A DNA stretch of 64,000 nt, taken from the NCBI GenBank assembly GCA_022616435.1, contig JAKEET010000118.1, positions 1 through 64,000 of the forward strand, given 5' to 3'. Positions 47,355-57,250 of this stretch are shown piece by piece. The stretch is from Gemmataceae bacterium (lineage in GTDB: Bacteria; Planctomycetota; Planctomycetia; Gemmatales; Gemmataceae). The translations under genes and the position numbers were made by a program. Under the pieces are notes generated by a model, which did not search any database, was not told where the DNA came from, and saw nothing but the letters and a program-made list of their open reading frames with translations. Positions within the stretch are counted from its first letter, which is position 1; each line of letters starts with the position of its first letter.

Positions 47355-47972
47355 TCAGCTTCCGGTCCGTCCCTGATCCCATACGCCGTGCAATGTGCAC
47401 AGCGCGGCGTGCCAGCGCCGTTGCACGGTTCGCACGGCAACGTTGAGCACCTTCGCGGCTTCGGACTGAGAAAGGCCCTGGTAGAAGATCAAGCCGACGA
47501 CCTCTTGCTCGTCGTCGGGGAGCGACTCGATTTGTTGATGCAGTTCGGTCCATTGCGCCAGGGAACACGGCTCATGGCTGAGATCCGCCGGCTCCGCCGG
47601 CGCTGTCGCGTGGGGACCGGCGTCCATGGCGCTGTCGTGGTGGGCGGCCAGCCCCTGCGGTCCGTAGAATTTTCGAGCCAGATCGAGAAGTTCGCGGCGG
47701 ATTTGCAAGGTCGCCAGGGCGAGAAACTCGCGCGAGCTCAGCGGCTTCACTTCCCGCAGCGCGCTCACCAAACGCAGCAGCGCATTCTGCAGCACATCGG
47801 CGGTTTCCGTCCAGCGGCGCACGCGGCGGAAGTCGCCCAGCATCCGCCGCGTGAGGCTGGTCAACCGATCGCAGTTGTGCCGCAAGAGCCCATCGAGGGC
47901 TGCCTCGTCCCCCGCGATGGCCCGAGGCAACAGCTGTTGCGTCACCGATTGCTGGTCGGGAGAGTCGCTCAT
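47355..47972 (-). CDS. ECF-type RNA polymerase sigma factor
   Basis: The 205-residue protein has sigma region 2 (RRWTETADVLQNALLRLVSAL) and region 4 with a helix-turn-helix (GLIFYQGLSQSEAAKVLNVA then VRTVQRRWHAA). This is the planctomycete ECF type commonly encoded before a Ser/Thr kinase, which is thought to control the sigma factor in place of an anti-sigma factor. The kinase-cytochrome gene lies two small genes downstream in the same direction. Confidence 0.9.
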   Translation of the reverse strand: MSDSPDQQSVTQQLLPRAIAGDEAALDGLLRHNCDRLTSLTRRMLGDFRRVRRWTETADVLQNALLRLVSALREVKPLSSREFLALATLQIRRELLDLARKFYGPQGLAAHHDSAMDAGPHATAPAEPADLSHEPCSLAQWTELHQQIESLPDDEQEVVGLIFYQGLSQSEAAKVLNVAVRTVQRRWHAALCTLHGVWDQGRTGS

Positions 47973-48055
47973 CGTGCGTCGGCTGTCAGAGTCTTTTCCG
48001 CCCGCTGGTTGCCCGGTTGTGCCCCGGGCTTTGGGAACTCGGCGTCAGGCGTGCC

Positions 48056-48877
48056 CTACTTCCCCAGATTGAGGAGGCCCTGCCCGTACGCGTAGCCGAC
48101 GTGGAACTGGGCGTTGGGCGGGAAGCGGCGCGGGTTCCAGTACAGGGCGACCGCCGCGTCTTCTTCGATGTTCTCCAGCGGAATTTCCCAGCTCGCCAGC
48201 GGGCCCGGCCAGTGCGTCAAGCTGCAGCGGTCCGGCGGATGGATGTCGCCGCCGATTTTGACCGTCAAGTTGGCGATGAAGCCCAGCCGGTCCGGATCGG
48301 ACGTCTCGCGCACCTCGATGGCCGTGGGAACGTCCTTGGGCTCCTTGAAGTTGGCGTGGTTGATGACGGTCCTGCCGCCCACGGCGAAGGAGTTGCCGTC
48401 GTTGGAGGCAATCTGGGTGTCGATCATGACGCGCAGGCCGATGTCGCGCGGGCCGTCGTCGCCGTTTTCAATGGTGTAGTAGACCAGGCAGGTGTCGAGC
48501 TGCCGCGTGTCGCTGGGAACGATCTCGACCACCTGGGTCACCGTGACGCCGACCACGGACCAGGCGCACCAATGCCCGTGCCGCGCGGCGCCCTCCTTGG
48601 TCTTGCCGAACGGCGTGGGCCGTTGCCGCCACTCGCCGTGGTCGCTGCCGAACTCGACGTCGCGGCCGTCGACGCGCACCACCGTGGAGCTGGTGCTGCC
48701 GTCCTTGGCGTACGTGAGCGGGATGCGCTTGCTCTTCTGGCGAACGACCAGCCCGACCTGGCCGTGCGGGCCGAGCTTGTATTCGATCGTGGGCGCCGCG
48801 GCCGGTTTTCGCGGCTGCGCGGCGCCGATACCCGTCAACATCAGAGCCACGCCGGCGGCAACAATTGCGAGTCTCAT
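48056..48877 (-). CDS. Secreted protein of unknown function
   Basis: The ATG at 48877 has gagg ahead and begins a signal peptide (MRLAIVAAGVALMLTGIGAA). The mature 250 residues are beta-rich with ordered pieces such as HGQVGLVVRQKSKRIPLTYA, VEIVPSDTRQLDTCLVYYTI and RDIGLRVMIDTQIASNDG. The blocks resemble a polysaccharide-binding or galactose-mutarotase-like sandwich, but no family is certain. An internal 29-base segment (48147-48175) recurs upstream at 48982-49010 with one mismatch. Confidence 0.68.
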   Translation of the reverse strand: MRLAIVAAGVALMLTGIGAAQPRKPAAAPTIEYKLGPHGQVGLVVRQKSKRIPLTYAKDGSTSSTVVRVDGRDVEFGSDHGEWRQRPTPFGKTKEGAARHGHWCAWSVVGVTVTQVVEIVPSDTRQLDTCLVYYTIENGDDGPRDIGLRVMIDTQIASNDGNSFAVGGRTVINHANFKEPKDVPTAIEVRETSDPDRLGFIANLTVKIGGDIHPPDRCSLTHWPGPLASWEIPLENIEEDAAVALYWNPRRFPPNAQFHVGYAYGQGLLNLGK

Positions 48878-49011
48878 GGCAGCCCTCGTCACCTCTGATT
48901 CGTAGGGTGGGCGGAGTCTTCGGAACCACCCGTTCTTGATGTCACCGTTTCGCGAGGCGGGTGGGCTCCGACCAGGCCTCGGCGACCGCCGCGTCTTCTC
49001 CGATGTTCTCT

Positions 49012-49120
49012 GTAGGTCCCGCTTGCCGAGCGGGACCTTGGACCGACGCCAGCCGCGTGGCAGGCTCCATGACGAAGAACCTCCGCGCGGCCAAAGGTCC
49101 CGCCCGGCAGGCGGGACCGA
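49012..49120. repeat. REPIN-like pair of inverted hairpins
   Basis: The left hairpin has stem ggtcccgct (49015-49023) with agcgggacc (49029-49037). The right has ggtcccgcc (49096-49104) with ggcgggacc (49110-49118). The right element read on the other strand repeats the left one almost base for base, with tgt before the stem and ttgg-like bases after. About 58 bases separate them. This is the classic layout of a REP doublet. A coding role for the frames through it was rejected. Confidence 0.75.
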
Positions 49121-49175
49121 CAACGACGGCGGCGCGAACATGCCCAGGCCGCCTCGCCAGGCGGCCGCCGGCCAT

Positions 49176-50258
49176 CTAGCCGGCTTGTTCAAAAGGGATC
49201 TTGGGCATGGTGTAATAGACGCAGCGGTTCCGGCCCGTCCGCTTGGCGTCGGCCAGGGCGCTGGCCGCGAGGTGCTTCATCGCCTCGTAGTCGGCGACGA
49301 CGTTCTCGTCCGCCACGGCGAAACCGATGCTGACCTGCACCGAGATGTTCTCGCCCTTGTAATTGAAGACAGCGTTCTCGACCGTGCCGCGAATGCGCTC
49401 GCCCAGGACCACGGCGCCCTCCATGTCGGTCTCCGGCGCAATCACCAGAAACTCTTCGCCGCCGATGCGGCCCAGCACGTCCACGGTGCGCAGCGAGCTG
49501 CCCAGGACCTTGCCGAGGTCCACCAGCACCTGGTCGCCGCCGGGGAGCAGGTAACGCTCGTTGATCGCCTTGAAGTGATCGACGTCGATCAGCCCCAGCG
49601 CCAGGGGACTCGGATAGCGGTCGCGGCGCCGCAGCTCGCGCTCGGCCAGGCGGTCCATGGCGCGGCGGTTCGGCAGGCCGGTGAGCGGGTCGGTCAGGGC
49701 CAGCTTTTCGAGCATCTTGTTCTTCTGCTCGAGTTCGTGATTCGATTCTTCCAGCTCGCGCGAACGTTGATCGAGCAGCGCCGTCCGTTCAGCGACGCGT
49801 TCTTCCAGCTCTTGATTCAAGCTGCGCAGCCGCTCGTTGACTTGCTGGAGCTCCAGCAGCAGTTGTTCGTGGCTTTGTTCCAGGACAAAGGTGCGGGCCG
49901 CGCTGTTGAGCGTTTCCAGCAGCTCTTCGGTGCGCCACGGCTTGAAGATGTAGCGGAAGATCTGGCCGCGGTTGATCGCCTCCACGGCCTCTTCGAGCTC
50001 GGCGAACCCGGTCATGAGCAGCCGAACTGTCTTCGGGTGGGTCGTGCGCACCCATTCCAGCAGCTGGACGCCGGACATGCGCGGCATCTTCTGGTCGGTG
50101 AGGATCAGGTCGATGTCGCGGGTCTGGAATTTTTGGCGCGCCGCCTCGCCGGAGTCCGCGGTCAAGACCTCGAACTCTGAACTCAACAGGGCCGCCAGGG
50201 TGGAGAGGATGTACGGTTCGTCATCCACCACCAGTAAGGAGCATTTGTATTTGCTCAC
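49176..50258 (-). CDS. Response regulator with GGDEF domain
   Basis: The GTG at 50258 follows aaagg and starts the receiver domain (KYKCSLLVVDDEPYILST); an ATG at 50327 is also in frame. The phosphoacceptor is in DLILTDQKMPRMSG. A coiled coil (about residues 125-190, LNQELEERVAERTALLDQRS) leads to a GGDEF domain. Its active site is IGGEEF, and RTVD five residues before it is the inhibitory I-site, so the enzyme should make cyclic-di-GMP and be product-inhibited. A PilZ-kinase lies at 12360. No histidine kinase is adjacent. Confidence 0.93.
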   Translation of the reverse strand: MSKYKCSLLVVDDEPYILSTLAALLSSEFEVLTADSGEAARQKFQTRDIDLILTDQKMPRMSGVQLLEWVRTTHPKTVRLLMTGFAELEEAVEAINRGQIFRYIFKPWRTEELLETLNSAARTFVLEQSHEQLLLELQQVNERLRSLNQELEERVAERTALLDQRSRELEESNHELEQKNKMLEKLALTDPLTGLPNRRAMDRLAERELRRRDRYPSPLALGLIDVDHFKAINERYLLPGGDQVLVDLGKVLGSSLRTVDVLGRIGGEEFLVIAPETDMEGAVVLGERIRGTVENAVFNYKGENISVQVSIGFAVADENVVADYEAMKHLAASALADAKRTGRNRCVYYTMPKIPFEQAG

Positions 50259-50527
50259 GACGGGCCTTTCCGCCTTCTCCGTTCTCCAGGGGGCTGGAGA
50301 TGCCTTACCATGATCCAAGGTATACAAGCATAGCCCATTTCCCAGGGATAAACAAATCGGCCGTTACGGCTTCTAATAGTTGTGGTGCCGACTCCGGCGC
50401 GCTCATTCCATGCGCATCGTTCTCCATAACTCATATCAGCAAATGGAATTATGATCCAGATCGATGCTGGATTTCACACCAGGTGTGTAAGTGTGCAATG
50501 CAATGCAACGCCTCTGCGTTTCCGCTT

Positions 50528-51478
50528 TCACGTGTAATCGTTGTCTCTCTGAACCCAGCGGAGCTTGGCGGAGCGAGCCCTGGGGTTGGCCTGCCATTCC
50601 GCAACTTGAGGCCGAATCATATCTTCCGACGCATCGGCATACGCGCCCGTCCGCCGGCCGTGACGAAACGCCGCCTTGACGAGGCGGTCCTCGCCGCTGT
50701 GAAAACTGATGACTGCCGCCCTGCCCTCGGGTTGCAGCAACGCTGAAAGTACTCGTAGCAGCTGTTCGAGATTGTTCAACTCTCGATTCACCAGGATCCG
50801 CAGGGCTTGAAATGTCTTCGCGGCCGGATGCGTTTGCCAGCCGCCACGCGGCTGCCGCAACCGCCACTGGGTTTGCGCGCTCGCCAGCTGGACAACGTGC
50901 GCCAGCTGACTGGTGCGCTCGATCGGCGCCTCCGTTCGTGCCGCCACGATGGCGGCGGCGATCGTCTCGGCCTGCTCCTCATCGCCCCACTCACGCAGGG
51001 CCTTGGCCAGCTCGGGCACGCCGATGGTCGCCAGCACCTGGGCCGCCGTCCGCCCCCGGCTGCGGTCCATCCGCATATCCAGCGGACCATCGCGACGATA
51101 AGAAAAACCGCGCTCGGGGTCGTCCACCTGCATGCTCGACATCCCCAGGTCCGCGAGCACCAGGTCCACGCGCTCCAGCCCATGGCGGTGCAACACCGTG
51201 GGCAGCCCGGCGAAATTGGCCTGCTCCAGCCGGAACGGATGACCGACGGCCTCCAGACGCGCGCACGCCTTCGGCAGGTTGTCGGCATCCCAATCCAGGC
51301 CGATCAGCAGCCCGCCGGGGCCGAGGCGGCGCAGGATTTCCACGCTGTGCCCGGCCCAGCCGACCGTGCAGTCCACGGCGATCTGCCCCGGCCGGGGCTC
51401 GAGCACTTCCAGGACCGCGTCGAGCAGCACCGGCTGGTGCTCACCCGGCGGCGTGCTGCGCTTCTTGAGATGTCGCAT
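50528..51478 (-). CDS. rsmH: 16S rRNA m4C1402 methyltransferase RsmH
   Basis: The 316-residue enzyme starts with the family segment EHQPVLLDAVLEVLEPRPGQ and has motif I as VDCTVGWAGHSVEILRRL, then VDLVLADLGMSSMQVDDPER and a late RAAVISFHSGEDRLVKAAF. It methylates N4 of C1402 in 16S rRNA. In many bacteria it opens the cell-division cluster; here it sits beside the dehydratase gene, consistent with the FtsZ-less division of planctomycetes. Confidence 0.93.
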   Translation of the reverse strand: MRHLKKRSTPPGEHQPVLLDAVLEVLEPRPGQIAVDCTVGWAGHSVEILRRLGPGGLLIGLDWDADNLPKACARLEAVGHPFRLEQANFAGLPTVLHRHGLERVDLVLADLGMSSMQVDDPERGFSYRRDGPLDMRMDRSRGRTAAQVLATIGVPELAKALREWGDEEQAETIAAAIVAARTEAPIERTSQLAHVVQLASAQTQWRLRQPRGGWQTHPAAKTFQALRILVNRELNNLEQLLRVLSALLQPEGRAAVISFHSGEDRLVKAAFRHGRRTGAYADASEDMIRPQVAEWQANPRARSAKLRWVQRDNDYT

Positions 51479-51481
51479 CGT

Positions 51482-53443
51482 CTACTTCGTTTCCAGGGCC
51501 CGCACAATCGCGTCAGTATCGTAGACGCAGCCGCCCCAGGCGCCGCCGCCGACGCGCTGCAGCGCCGCCCACAGCCTTGTGTCCTCCGGCAACTGCGGAT
51601 CGGGCGCGAGGTCGGCGCGCGGCGGCCGTCGCGCCAGGACGCGCGTGCCTTCGTCCGGACCGAAGATCACGTCGCCCTCGCCGACGAGATCGATGTTGCC
51701 TTCGAGCTTGTTGCGGTCGATGACAATTTGAATCCGGTCGCCTTCGCGCACCTTGCCGATCGGACCGCCGGCGAGGGCTTCCGGGCCGATGTGCCCGATG
51801 CAGGCGCCGGTCGAGACGCCGGAGAACCGGGCGTCGGTCAAGAGGGCCACGTGCTTGCCGAAGCTGAGATGCTTGAGCGCCGAGGTGATCTGATAGATCT
51901 CCTCCATGCCCGCCCCCATCGGTCCGCGGCACATCAGCACGATGACATCGCCCGGCTGGACGCGCTCCGGCCCCTGGCTCTTGATGGCGGCCATCGCGCT
52001 GCGCTCGGTCAGGAACACGCGGGCCGGGCCGGTCTTGCGATACACGCCGTCGGCATCGACGACGCTCGGATCGATGGCGGTGCTCTTGATGACCGCGCCT
52101 TCGGGGGCCAGGTTGCCGCGCGGGAAGGTGACGGTCGAAGTCAGCCCGCGCTCGCGGGCGCGGCCCGGACTCATGATCACGTCATCCGGATCGACACGAT
52201 CATGCTTGTGGAGCTCGTCGCGCAAGCGCCGGCGGCGCTCCGAAGTCCGCCACCAATCCAGCGTCGCGCCCAGCGGCTCGCCGGTCACGGTGAGGCATGT
52301 TTCGTCCAGCAGCCCCAGCTCGCGGAGATGCAGCATCACTTCGGGAACGCCGCCCGCGAGGAACACGCGCACCGTGGGATGGCCGACGGGACCGTTGGGC
52401 AGCGCATCGACCAGGCGCGGAATCCGGAGGTTGAGCGCATGCCAATCGTCAACCGTCGGCCGGCGGAGGCCGGCGTGGTACGCCACCGCGGGGATGTGCA
52501 GGAGCAGGTTCGTCGAGCCGCCGAAGGCGGCGTGGACAGCCATGGCGTTGCGCAGTGACGCTTCACTCAAGATGTTCTTGATGGTGATTCCGTGCCGCTG
52601 AAGCTCGACCAGGGCGCGGGCCGAGCGGCGGGCCATGTCGAGCCAGATCGGCTGGCCGGACGGCGCCAGCGCGGCGTGCGGCAAGGTCATCCCGAGCGCT
52701 TCGGCGACCACCTGCGAGGTGGCCGCCGTGCCGAGAAACTGGCAGCCGCCGCCCGGGCTGCCGCAGGCCCGGCAACCCAGCTCGGCCGCCTGGTCGAGCG
52801 TGAGCTCGCCGTGCGCAAAGCGGGCGCCGATGGTCTGCACCTTGCCCGCATCCTCGCCGTCGATCGGGGGCAGCGTGACGCCGCCCGGCACGAGGACGCA
52901 CGGCAAGTCGCGCATCGCCGCCAGGGCCATCATCATCGCCGGCAAGCCCTTGTCGCACGTGGCCACGCCGAGGACCCCCGCCCGCGTCGGCAGCGAGCGG
53001 ATCAGACGCCGCAGCACCTGCGCGGCGTCGTTGCGATACGGCAGGCTGTCCATCATGCCGGTGGTCCCTTGCGTCCGGCCGTCGCACGGATCGGTGCAGA
53101 ACCCCGCGAAGGGAATGGTCCCCAGCGCCTTGAGCTCCTGCGCGGCCGCCTGCATGAGCAGGCCGACTTCCCAGTGCCCGGTGTGATAGCCCAGCGCGAT
53201 CGGCGTGCCGTCCGCCGCCCGGATGCCGCCCTGGGTGCTGAGGATCAGGAACTCGCGGCGATTGAGCTCGGCTGGGTTCCAGCCCATGCCGGCGTTTTGC
53301 GTGAGGCCGAAGATGTCGCCGGACGGCGCCTGCCGCAGCAGGTCCGGCGTCAACGGCAGAGCGCCGGCCGGCCCCGCGCCCCGCGTCTGGATCGTGTACA
53401 GCGCGGGATCGGCCGTTTCGAGTAGCGCATGGAGGGAAGACAT
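51482..53443 (-). CDS. YjhG/YagF-type D-xylonate dehydratase family
   Basis: The 653-residue IlvD/Edd-family dehydratase has the YjhG/YagF features: [54 protein letters not shown] and [19 protein letters not shown]. Its iron-sulfur ligands are the cysteines in TDPCDG, ATCDKG and [11 protein letters not shown]. The N-terminal layout and length fit the D-xylonate branch rather than IlvD (about 560) or Edd (about 600). It should dehydrate a sugar acid to a 2-keto-3-deoxy acid. It lies four bases upstream of rsmH. Confidence 0.88.
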   Translation of the reverse strand: MSSLHALLETADPALYTIQTRGAGPAGALPLTPDLLRQAPSGDIFGLTQNAGMGWNPAELNRREFLILSTQGGIRAADGTPIALGYHTGHWEVGLLMQAAAQELKALGTIPFAGFCTDPCDGRTQGTTGMMDSLPYRNDAAQVLRRLIRSLPTRAGVLGVATCDKGLPAMMMALAAMRDLPCVLVPGGVTLPPIDGEDAGKVQTIGARFAHGELTLDQAAELGCRACGSPGGGCQFLGTAATSQVVAEALGMTLPHAALAPSGQPIWLDMARRSARALVELQRHGITIKNILSEASLRNAMAVHAAFGGSTNLLLHIPAVAYHAGLRRPTVDDWHALNLRIPRLVDALPNGPVGHPTVRVFLAGGVPEVMLHLRELGLLDETCLTVTGEPLGATLDWWRTSERRRRLRDELHKHDRVDPDDVIMSPGRARERGLTSTVTFPRGNLAPEGAVIKSTAIDPSVVDADGVYRKTGPARVFLTERSAMAAIKSQGPERVQPGDVIVLMCRGPMGAGMEEIYQITSALKHLSFGKHVALLTDARFSGVSTGACIGHIGPEALAGGPIGKVREGDRIQIVIDRNKLEGNIDLVGEGDVIFGPDEGTRVLARRPPRADLAPDPQLPEDTRLWAALQRVGGGAWGGCVYDTDAIVRALETK

Positions 53444-53488
53444 GTCAGGTTCCTCTTGCAGATTGCAAGCGCTCGACGTGGAAATCTA

Positions 53489-54769
53489 TCACCGCCGAAT
53501 GACTTCCTTGCCGCGCATCCACAGCCGCAGCACTTCGGGGACAACCACGCTGCCGTCGGCCTGTTGATTGTTTTCCAGGATCGCGACCAGGGCGCGGGAC
53601 ACGGCCACGGCGGTGCCGTTCAAGGTGTGGACGGGGCGCGTGCCCTTGAATTGCTGGCTCTTGTAACGGATGTTGAGCCGCCGCGCCTGGAAGTCGGTGC
53701 AGTTGGAGGTGCTGGTCACTTCGCCGTACTCGCCGTCCTGGCCGCGGGCCGGCATCCAAGCCTCGATGTCGAATTTCCGGTAGGCCGGCCCGCCCAGGTC
53801 GCCGGTGCACGTGTCGATCACCTGGTAAGGCAGCTTCAAGCCCTGGAAAATCGACTCTTCGATGGCCAGCAGCTCTTCGTGAATGGCGTCGCTCTGATCG
53901 GGCGCGCAGAACGCGAACATCTCGACCTTGGTGAACTGATGGACGCGGTACAGGCCGCGCGTGTCCCGCCCGGGCGCCCCGGCCTCCGTGCGGAAACAAT
54001 GCGACAGGCCGACGTACTTTTGCGGCAGGTCCAGCTCCTCGATGACCTTGTCGCGGTGCATGCCGCCCAGCGTGATCTCGGCCGTGGCGATCAGGCACAG
54101 ATCGGAGTTCTCGATGCTGTAAATCTGCGTCTCCGGGCCGCGCGGCATGAAGCCGATACCTTCGAGCACTTCCTGCCGGGCCAGGTCCGGCGTGATCACC
54201 GGCGTGTAGCCGTGCACGAGCAACGTGTCGAAGGCGTACTGCACCAGGGCCAGCTCGAGCAGCACCGCCTCGTTCTTCAAGAAGTAGAACTTCTGGCCGG
54301 AGACCGCGGAGCCGGCTTCAAAGTCGGCGAGATCGAGCGCTTCGGCCAGGGAGACATGATCTTTCAACTTGAAGTCGAACTTGCGCGGCTCGCCCCAGCG
54401 CTTGATGACCTTGTTGTCCGCCGGGGTGCCGCCGACCGGGGCCTGCGGATGCGACATGTTGGGAATCGTCATCAGCGCCGCGCGGAGATCCGCTTCGACT
54501 TGCTTCAACTCCCCTTCGAGCTTGGCGACCTCGTCGCGCAGCTTGCGGCCCTCGTCGATGAGCGCCTGCTTTTTCTCCTTGTCTTTCTCCTTGGGAATGG
54601 CCTTGGAGATTTCGTTCTGGCGCTGCTGCACGAGCTGGGCGGCATGGACGAGCTGCTTGCGCCGATCGTCGAGCTGCACGACCCGATCGACGTCGGCGGC
54701 GACGTTGCGGTTCGTGCAGTTGGTCTTGACCGCGTCGAGGTTGTCGCGGATGAATTGTGGATCGAGCAT
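53489..54769 (-). CDS. serS: Seryl-tRNA synthetase
   Basis: The ATG at 54769 begins MLDPQFIRDNLDAVKTN, the usual start. The 426-residue class II synthetase has the long N-terminal coiled coil (about residues 30-100) that holds the tRNA, then the catalytic core with YVGLSHCFRTEAGAPGRDTR (motif 2) and a C-terminal motif 3 region near NGTAVAVSRALVAILENNQQ. It charges serine tRNA and, where the pathway exists, tRNA-Sec as the first step of selenocysteine synthesis. Confidence 0.95.
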   Translation of the reverse strand: MLDPQFIRDNLDAVKTNCTNRNVAADVDRVVQLDDRRKQLVHAAQLVQQRQNEISKAIPKEKDKEKKQALIDEGRKLRDEVAKLEGELKQVEADLRAALMTIPNMSHPQAPVGGTPADNKVIKRWGEPRKFDFKLKDHVSLAEALDLADFEAGSAVSGQKFYFLKNEAVLLELALVQYAFDTLLVHGYTPVITPDLARQEVLEGIGFMPRGPETQIYSIENSDLCLIATAEITLGGMHRDKVIEELDLPQKYVGLSHCFRTEAGAPGRDTRGLYRVHQFTKVEMFAFCAPDQSDAIHEELLAIEESIFQGLKLPYQVIDTCTGDLGGPAYRKFDIEAWMPARGQDGEYGEVTSTSNCTDFQARRLNIRYKSQQFKGTRPVHTLNGTAVAVSRALVAILENNQQADGSVVVPEVLRLWMRGKEVIRR

Positions 54770-54817
54770 CGCCGGCTGCCTTTTCAATCCATGCTTGAGT
54801 CAGCGTCAAGAGCGCGG

Positions 54818-55396
54818 CTACCAATCATTCGTTCCCACCTCGCGCCCAGCGGACGTGACAGCCGACCAAAAAACGCGCGAGCCGATCTTGGCTCCTATGA
54901 ACCGAACGCTTCCGTCAACCATCGCGATGTTCATCCCGGCATGATGGGGACTTTGCGGATAGCGCGGATCGCAATCCTTGATCGCGGGGGCCGCCTGAAA
55001 CGCGCCCGGCAAGAGTCCGTCGGTCCTTGGCGGATTGCCGCTGATGATCGGTCGATTGTCGGGCGCAACCGATGGCAGCGGGGATGGCGACCATGCGTCG
55101 CCTTGATCGGCGAAGGCGGCGCGGCGGAGCGTGTGCGTCACGTAGAACGGATGTGTGAGGGAAAAGCTCGTGCTCCGGCAGTTCTGATAGTGTTCAGCCA
55201 GGGCGATGGTGTTGCTCGTTCCGTCCGGAAACGACGCAACCAGAATGACTTGCCGCAGGTTATTCGAACTCTCGGCGCGCGCCGCCGCTTCGCGAGCGCG
55301 CTGCACCGCGGGAATCCGGAGCGCAATCGTAACCCCAAAAATTGCGACGGCTACCACCAACTCCATCAGCGTAAACGCGACTCGCTTGCAGGACAT
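54818..55396 (-). CDS. Short DUF1559 pseudopilin-like protein
   Basis: The 192-residue product has the prepilin segment [20 protein letters not shown] and [12 protein letters not shown]. Right after [10 protein letters not shown] it jumps to [18 protein letters not shown], which in the DUF1559 protein at 22892 lies about 100 residues further on. The C-terminal part with [14 protein letters not shown] is intact. So the middle of the usual body is missing, either by in-frame deletion or as a short subtype. Confidence 0.85.
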   Translation of the reverse strand: MSCKRVAFTLMELVVAVAIFGVTIALRIPAVQRAREAAARAESSNNLRQVILVASFPDGTSNTIALAEHYQNCRSTSFSLTHPFYVTHTLRRAAFADQGDAWSPSPLPSVAPDNRPIISGNPPRTDGLLPGAFQAAPAIKDCDPRYPQSPHHAGMNIAMVDGSVRFIGAKIGSRVFWSAVTSAGREVGTNDW

Positions 55397-55531
55397 ACGA
55401 TTCTCCCGATGATCGGCAAGCCCTCACTTCACTTCGATTTCTATCTTTTCCGGTGCCCAAACGATCACCATGCTCAGGCCCATCAGTCAATAAGACGTAC
55501 TACTGATAACCAGCAGGTTTGCAAGTTCATT

Positions 55532-55936
55532 TTATTGTGACTCTCTCACTTGGGGTGCCACGACCACCACGTCCCTCGTGCCATTCCCTTGCCGCAATTG
55601 CATTCTTGCTTCTACTCGGTATCTGGCACCGGAAACCAACTCGATGCCGATCGCCTTGTATCTATTGCCGCCTCTTCTGGGGTTGCCCGGAGCGATAAGC
55701 CGTTTCGCGTTCGGCGCGTCGGCATCCGCGCGCGTGAAAAGCACTTCGACATTCGCCACAACCCAACCCGGCGCGGCTTGATAAGTGCCTTCCCCTGTCG
55801 CTTCTCCTTTGGTCGCGGATTCGACCTTGTCCAAGGTGAGCGTCCCATAGCCCGGCCAAAGCAGATACAGCAGCAGGAATCCGACCGCGACGGCGGCGAC
55901 AGCGATGGCGACGATGGTGAGCGGCCGGTTCTGCAT
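55532..55936 (-). CDS. Membrane-anchored small protein, unknown
   Basis: The ATG at 55936 starts a helix (LTIVAIAVAAVAVGFLLLYL) followed by a beta-rich domain of about 100 residues: GWVVANVEVLFTRADADAPN and AIGIELVSGARYRVEARMQL. No family was recognised. One TM plus an external domain suggests a surface-facing anchor. It follows the citrate synthase gene by 68 bases in the same direction. Confidence 0.62.
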   Translation of the reverse strand: MQNRPLTIVAIAVAAVAVGFLLLYLLWPGYGTLTLDKVESATKGEATGEGTYQAAPGWVVANVEVLFTRADADAPNAKRLIAPGNPRRGGNRYKAIGIELVSGARYRVEARMQLRQGNGTRDVVVVAPQVRESQ

Positions 55937-56004
55937 GTCTCGCGTCCCAAGTGGTTCGCGAACGCTAAGCCGCAAGCGGCAGTGTCGAGCCGCAATGAGG
56001 CAGT

Positions 56005-57144
56005 TTACGGCCGCTTGCTCAGCGGCACGTACGCCTGGTTCGTCTTGCCCACGTAGATCTGCTCCGGCCGGAAGATGCGGTTGTTGACCAGCTGCTCCAG
56101 CCAGTGCGCCAGCCAGCCGGCGACGCGGGCGATGGCGAAGATCGGCGTGAACAGGTCGCGCGGAATGCCGAGCGCCTGGTAGATGATGCCCGAGTAGAAA
56201 TCGACGTTCGGATAGATCCCCTTGGGGCCGAGGATGTCGGTCATGATGCGCTCGACCTCCACCGCCAGGTCGTACAGCTTCGGGCGGCCGGTCTCGGCGA
56301 AGACGTGCTCGGCCAGGTCTTGCAGCACGGTGGCCCGCGGGTCCTTCACCTTGTACACGCGGTGGCCGAAGCCCATGATCTTCTTTTTCTTGGCGACGGC
56401 GTCGTCGATCCACGGCTTGGCGTTTTGAATGTTGCCGATCTCCTCGAGCATGTCGAGGACTTCTTCATTGGCGCCGCCGTGCAACGGACCGGTGAGCGTG
56501 CCGATGGCGGCGCTGATGACCGTGTACGGGTTGGCCAGGGTCGAGCCGGTGACGCGGCCGCTGAACGTCGAGGCATTCATCGTGTGCTCGGCGTGCAGGA
56601 CCAGGCAGGCGTCGATGACCTTGCGGATGGCCGGCGACGGCTCCTTCTCGAACAGCATCCAGTAGAAGTTGGCGGCGTGGTCGAGGTCGTCGCGCGGCGT
56701 GATCGGCTCGTCGCCGTAGCGCAGCCGCTGGAAGGCGGCGCACACGGTCGGCAGCTTGGCGATCAGCCGGACCGTCGATTCCCAGTTGCTTTTCTCGTTG
56801 GTGACATCGCGGGCCGGATAGAACATGCCCATGGCCGCCACCGACGCTTGCAGGGCGTACATCGGATGGCCCGATTCGGGGAGGCACTTGATCAGGTCTC
56901 TGAGGCGGAACTTGATGCGGCGATGGTGGCGGAGCTGGTCGTCGAAGTCGGCGAGTTGTTTCTGGGTGGGCAAATCGCCCTTGAGCAAGAGCCAGGTGGT
57001 CTCTTCGAAACAGCTTTCCCGGGCGAGGGTCTCGACCGCGATGCCGCGGTATTCCAGCCGGGCGCGTTTGCCGTCGATGAAACTGACCGCCGACTCCGCG
57101 ACCGGCACGTCGGCAAGTCCTGGACGCAACTCGATCTGGCTCAT
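56005..57144 (-). CDS. gltA: Citrate synthase
   Basis: The ATG at 57144 starts MSQIELRPGLADVPVAES. The 379-residue enzyme has the catalytic set: His in GPLHGGANEEVLDM, His in IMGFGHRVYKVKDPR and Asp in YPNVDFYSGIIYQALG. It condenses acetyl-CoA and oxaloacetate. Length and sequence fit the short type II-like or 2-methylcitrate/citrate family, so a methylcitrate role cannot be excluded. A TCA assignment is the default. Confidence 0.92.
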   Translation of the reverse strand: MSQIELRPGLADVPVAESAVSFIDGKRARLEYRGIAVETLARESCFEETTWLLLKGDLPTQKQLADFDDQLRHHRRIKFRLRDLIKCLPESGHPMYALQASVAAMGMFYPARDVTNEKSNWESTVRLIAKLPTVCAAFQRLRYGDEPITPRDDLDHAANFYWMLFEKEPSPAIRKVIDACLVLHAEHTMNASTFSGRVTGSTLANPYTVISAAIGTLTGPLHGGANEEVLDMLEEIGNIQNAKPWIDDAVAKKKKIMGFGHRVYKVKDPRATVLQDLAEHVFAETGRPKLYDLAVEVERIMTDILGPKGIYPNVDFYSGIIYQALGIPRDLFTPIFAIARVAGWLAHWLEQLVNNRIFRPEQIYVGKTNQAYVPLSKRP

Positions 57145-57250
57145 GGGGCTCCTGTGCTCGTAATGGCATGCGGCAGCGCGCGGGGAAAAACGCAGTCGTG
57201 GCCAGGCAAGGACGATGGCAGCATACAGGCGGGCCGGGATTTTGACCAGA

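Noticed and set aside
48900-49175. Short coding frames through the hairpin region
   Set aside because: They read GPACRAG and GPARQAG-type peptides that arise from palindromic repeats, with no ribosome site.
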